In this document: positions 55,896 to 57,692 of the stretch, piece by piece
Position numbering within the stretch: the first letter of the stretch is position 1
Layout: each line of letters begins with the position of its first letter
Origin: Sphingomonadales bacterium
Lineage (GTDB): Bacteria > Pseudomonadota > Alphaproteobacteria > Sphingomonadales > Sphingomonadaceae
Assembly: GCA_028870315.1 (NCBI GenBank)
Contig: JAGWPW010000051.1
Span: forward strand, 1 to 57,692
Direction: 5' to 3'
Length of the DNA: 57,692 nt
Notes under the pieces: generated by a model
Told to the model about the DNA's origin: nothing
The model's database searches: none
The model's input: the letters and a program-made list of their open reading frames with translations, nothing else
Position numbers and translations under genes: made by a program

Positions 55896-57140
55896 ATGCT
55901 GACCGATCTGGCCGTCCGAAAAGCCGCTCCGCGCGGCAAGCCCTACAAGCTCTCCGATGGGGGCGGATTGTACTTGCTGGTGACAGCGGCGGGTCAGCGA
56001 TACTGGCGGATGGATTATCGCTTCGCCGAAAAGCGGGCTACGGCAGCACTCGGGGTCTATCCGACCATCACCCTGGCCGAGGCGCGCGCCAAGCGGCTGG
56101 AGATCAAGAAGCAGATCGCCGAGGGCATCAATCCCGCCGCCAAGCGCAAGATCGACAAGATCACCGGACCGCTCGCCAGTGTGAACAGCTTTAAGGCAGT
56201 TTCGGAAGAATGGCTCGACAAGGCCCGGCGCGAAGGCCGTGCCGAAGTGACGCTGGGCAAGCTGAAATGGCTTCTCGAATTCGCCTACCCCATCATCGGA
56301 GACCGCAAGGTCGGCGAGATCAAGGCGCCCGAACTGCTGGCCGTGCTGCGCGCTGTTGAAAAGCGCGGTCATTACGAAACGGCCCGAAGGCTGCGCAGCA
56401 CCTGCGGACAGGTGTTCCGCTATGCCATCGCTACCGGCCGCGCCGACCGGGACGTGTCGGCAGACCTGCGCGGTGCACTGATCGTGCCCAAGGTGACGCA
56501 CCGGGCCGCGATCATCACGGCGAAGGAAGCGGGTGTTCTGCTGCGCGCTATCGACGCCTATTCAGGCTATCCGGTCACCCACGCAGCCCTGCGGCTTGCC
56601 CCCTATGTCTTCGTGCGTCCCGGTGAACTGCGGCAGGCCGAATGGAGCGAGTTCGACTTCGCCCGCAACATCTGGACCATCGCCGCCGACAAGACCAAGA
56701 TGCGCGTCGCGCACCGCGTGCCGCTGAGCCGTCAGGTGCTCGCCATCCTGGAAGAGCTACGCGAGATTACCGGCAACCGCCGCTACCTCTTCCCGGCCCA
56801 GGGCAAACACGACCGGCCCATGTGCGAAAACACGATCAATCTTGCGCTTCGGCGCATGGGTTTCGACGGGACCACGATGACCGCCCACGGCTTCCGCGCC
56901 ATGGCCAGCACGCTGCTGAACGAGCAAGGCCACTGGAACCCCGACGCGATCGAGCGCCAGCTTGGCCATGCCGAGACCGATGACGTCCGCCGCGCCTATG
57001 CACGGGGCGAGCACTGGGAAGAACGGATCAGGATGATGCAGAGCTGGGCAGACTATCTCGACCAGCTACGCTCCGGCGCAAAGGTCCTGCAAGGCAGCTT
57101 CCGCAAGCCGCCTGCCGCCGCGAGTGCGGTCCCTGGTTGA
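55896..57140 (+). CDS. P4-type tyrosine-recombinase integrase
   Basis: 414 aa. I chose the ATG at 55896 with GACAGAGG upstream; an open frame continues into the tRNA but codes for no known domain. Residues 1-85 are the arm-binding DUF4102-type domain (LTDLAVRKAAPRGKPYKLSD, GGLYLLVTAAGQRYWRMDYR). The catalytic residues are R241 (VRPGELRQ), H331-x2-R334 (HGFRAMAST), H358 (QLGHAET) and Y368. It would insert the mobile element into the tRNA-Leu 3' end. The tRNA-proximal position and direction are typical of island integrases (family knowledge). Confidence 0.95.
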   Translation: MLTDLAVRKAAPRGKPYKLSDGGGLYLLVTAAGQRYWRMDYRFAEKRATAALGVYPTITLAEARAKRLEIKKQIAEGINPAAKRKIDKITGPLASVNSFKAVSEEWLDKARREGRAEVTLGKLKWLLEFAYPIIGDRKVGEIKAPELLAVLRAVEKRGHYETARRLRSTCGQVFRYAIATGRADRDVSADLRGALIVPKVTHRAAIITAKEAGVLLRAIDAYSGYPVTHAALRLAPYVFVRPGELRQAEWSEFDFARNIWTIAADKTKMRVAHRVPLSRQVLAILEELREITGNRRYLFPAQGKHDRPMCENTINLALRRMGFDGTTMTAHGFRAMASTLLNEQGHWNPDAIERQLGHAETDDVRRAYARGEHWEERIRMMQSWADYLDQLRSGAKVLQGSFRKPPAAASAVPG

Positions 57141-57177
57141 CCCCGCTGCACCGCTCAGGATCTGGCCGCCAATCTGC

Positions 57178-57495
57178 TCAGCCAGCGATTTCCGCATCAA
57201 GATAGGCCTGGACCCGCTGCATACCCGCAAGGCCATCCGCCAGAATGACGTCGAGCGCGCTGTCCCCATCGAAGGCTTCGTTAGGCGCACCGATCCACCG
57301 CACGGCCCTATCGCTATCAGCGAGTATCCGTCGCAAGGCCGCATGTATGCCGAGCAGCGCCGCAGCCCGCTCGTCGCCGTTGAGCAGCCTGTCGACTGTT
57401 TCGTCTGGAACGCCCCAGCGCGCAACCAATGAGGCGGCGGCCCGCTCCATCGCCAGTTTTTCTTCATCGTCGTATTGAGCGCTGGCGATTGGCAT
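57178..57495 (-). CDS. MbcA/ParS/Xre-type antitoxin homologue
   Basis: 105 aa, ATG at 57493-57495 behind AGGGAA. The C-terminal part matches the toxin-binding domain of RES-Xre-type antitoxins: W-I-x-A-PN-x-A-F-x-G-D-SALDVILADGLAGM and VQAYLDAE. The N-terminal 45 residues are helical but without a clear helix-turn-helix. A partner RES-domain toxin normally follows the antitoxin; here the next gene leftward is the converging integrase, so a partner is absent unless it lies to the right on the other strand. Three 16-bp palindromes lie upstream of its start. Confidence 0.7.
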   Translation of the reverse strand: MPIASAQYDDEEKLAMERAAASLVARWGVPDETVDRLLNGDERAAALLGIHAALRRILADSDRAVRWIGAPNEAFDGDSALDVILADGLAGMQRVQAYLDAEIAG

Positions 57496-57559
57496 GGATG
57501 GATTCCCTGACTTCGACGATCCTCAATAGCACAGAATGTACTATCCGGTCATCATCTGG

Positions 57560-57675
57560 CTTACCGATCGGTAAGATTTCATACGCTAACCGGCACCGCA
57601 GCGCATGCTCTTCCCGATCGGGAAGAAATCCTCTTGAAATCTGACGAGATACATGCGATCTTCCCGGTCGGTAAG
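57560..57675. promoter_or_regulatory. Three 16-bp palindromes at exact 50-bp spacing, putative operator array
   Basis: CTTACCGATCGGTAAG (57560-57575) and CTTCCCGATCGGGAAG (57610-57625) are perfect palindromes; CTTCCCGGTCGGTAAG (57660-57675) joins the left half of the second type to the right half of the first. Starts are exactly 50 bp apart. The first is 65 bp upstream of the antitoxin start. They probably bind a dimeric regulator of the antitoxin or of a gene to the right of the window. No coding frame is supported in 57496-57692. Confidence 0.65.
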
Positions 57676-57692
57676 AATGGAATGATCGACAA

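Overview
The window reads as chromosomal DNA from a high-GC alphaproteobacterium, most likely of the order Sphingomonadales (inference). Support comes from a PEPxxWA-CTERM secreted protein, exosortase-A-type polysaccharide genes, a MipZ division ATPase, a TonB-ExbB-ExbD-ExbD operon, split petABC genes, a ligase-type Lhr helicase and a tyrosine codon preference for TAT. Almost everything is densely packed housekeeping DNA. Two stretches stand out: an AT-rich acyltransferase gene (about 11.3-12.65 kb) and the right end, where a P4-type integrase sits directly behind a tRNA-Leu gene and opens a genomic island that runs off the window.

Layout. 0-4.3 kb: a sensory/efflux block with a truncated outer-membrane efflux lipoprotein, a PepSY protein, an OmpR-type two-component system and a secreted beta-propeller protein. 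Two near-identical palindromic boxes tie it together. 4.3-11.3 kb: ferredoxin, AlkA-type glycosylase, DUF1214-like protein, PhhB, CcmAB, DapA and a soluble lytic transglycosylase. 11.4-12.6 kb: AT-rich membrane acyltransferase. 12.6-16.4 kb: tail-anchored hypothetical, TSUP permease, GreB, IalB-like protein and RlmN. 16.5-23.6 kb: a PEP-CTERM gene with a consensus sigma-54 promoter and its own terminator, an M19 dipeptidase, an exosortase-associated glycosyltransferase and an O-antigen-ligase-like protein.

23.6-26.6 kb: tonB-exbB-exbD-exbD. 26.6-33.4 kb: Lhr-like helicase, PanC, then the overlapping mipZ / J-domain / phosphomannomutase chain (the last gene appears to lack a standard start codon), and Apt. 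33.4-36.2 kb: cytochrome bc1 complex (petABC). 36.4-39.8 kb: pgeF and pepN. 39.8-44.1 kb: a sigma-32-type promoter in front of hsp20-lon, then a Na+/H+ antiporter. 44.1-48.3 kb: biotin operon (yggS-bioF-bioD-bioA) and a divergent ThiE-like gene. 48.5-54.4 kb: tripartite RND efflux operon. 54.5-57.7 kb: NDUFA9-type epimerase, tRNA-Leu, integrase with clustered short repeats, and an MbcA/ParS/Xre-type antitoxin. Upstream of the antitoxin are three 16-bp palindromes spaced exactly 50 bp apart.

The signals most worth following up are the 50-bp-phased palindromes at the island edge, the sigma-54 promoter of the PEP-CTERM gene, the paired operator-like boxes around the two-component system, the repeat cluster between the tRNA and the integrase, and the CTG-type start of the phosphomannomutase. 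No complete system that is clearly new to biology was seen.
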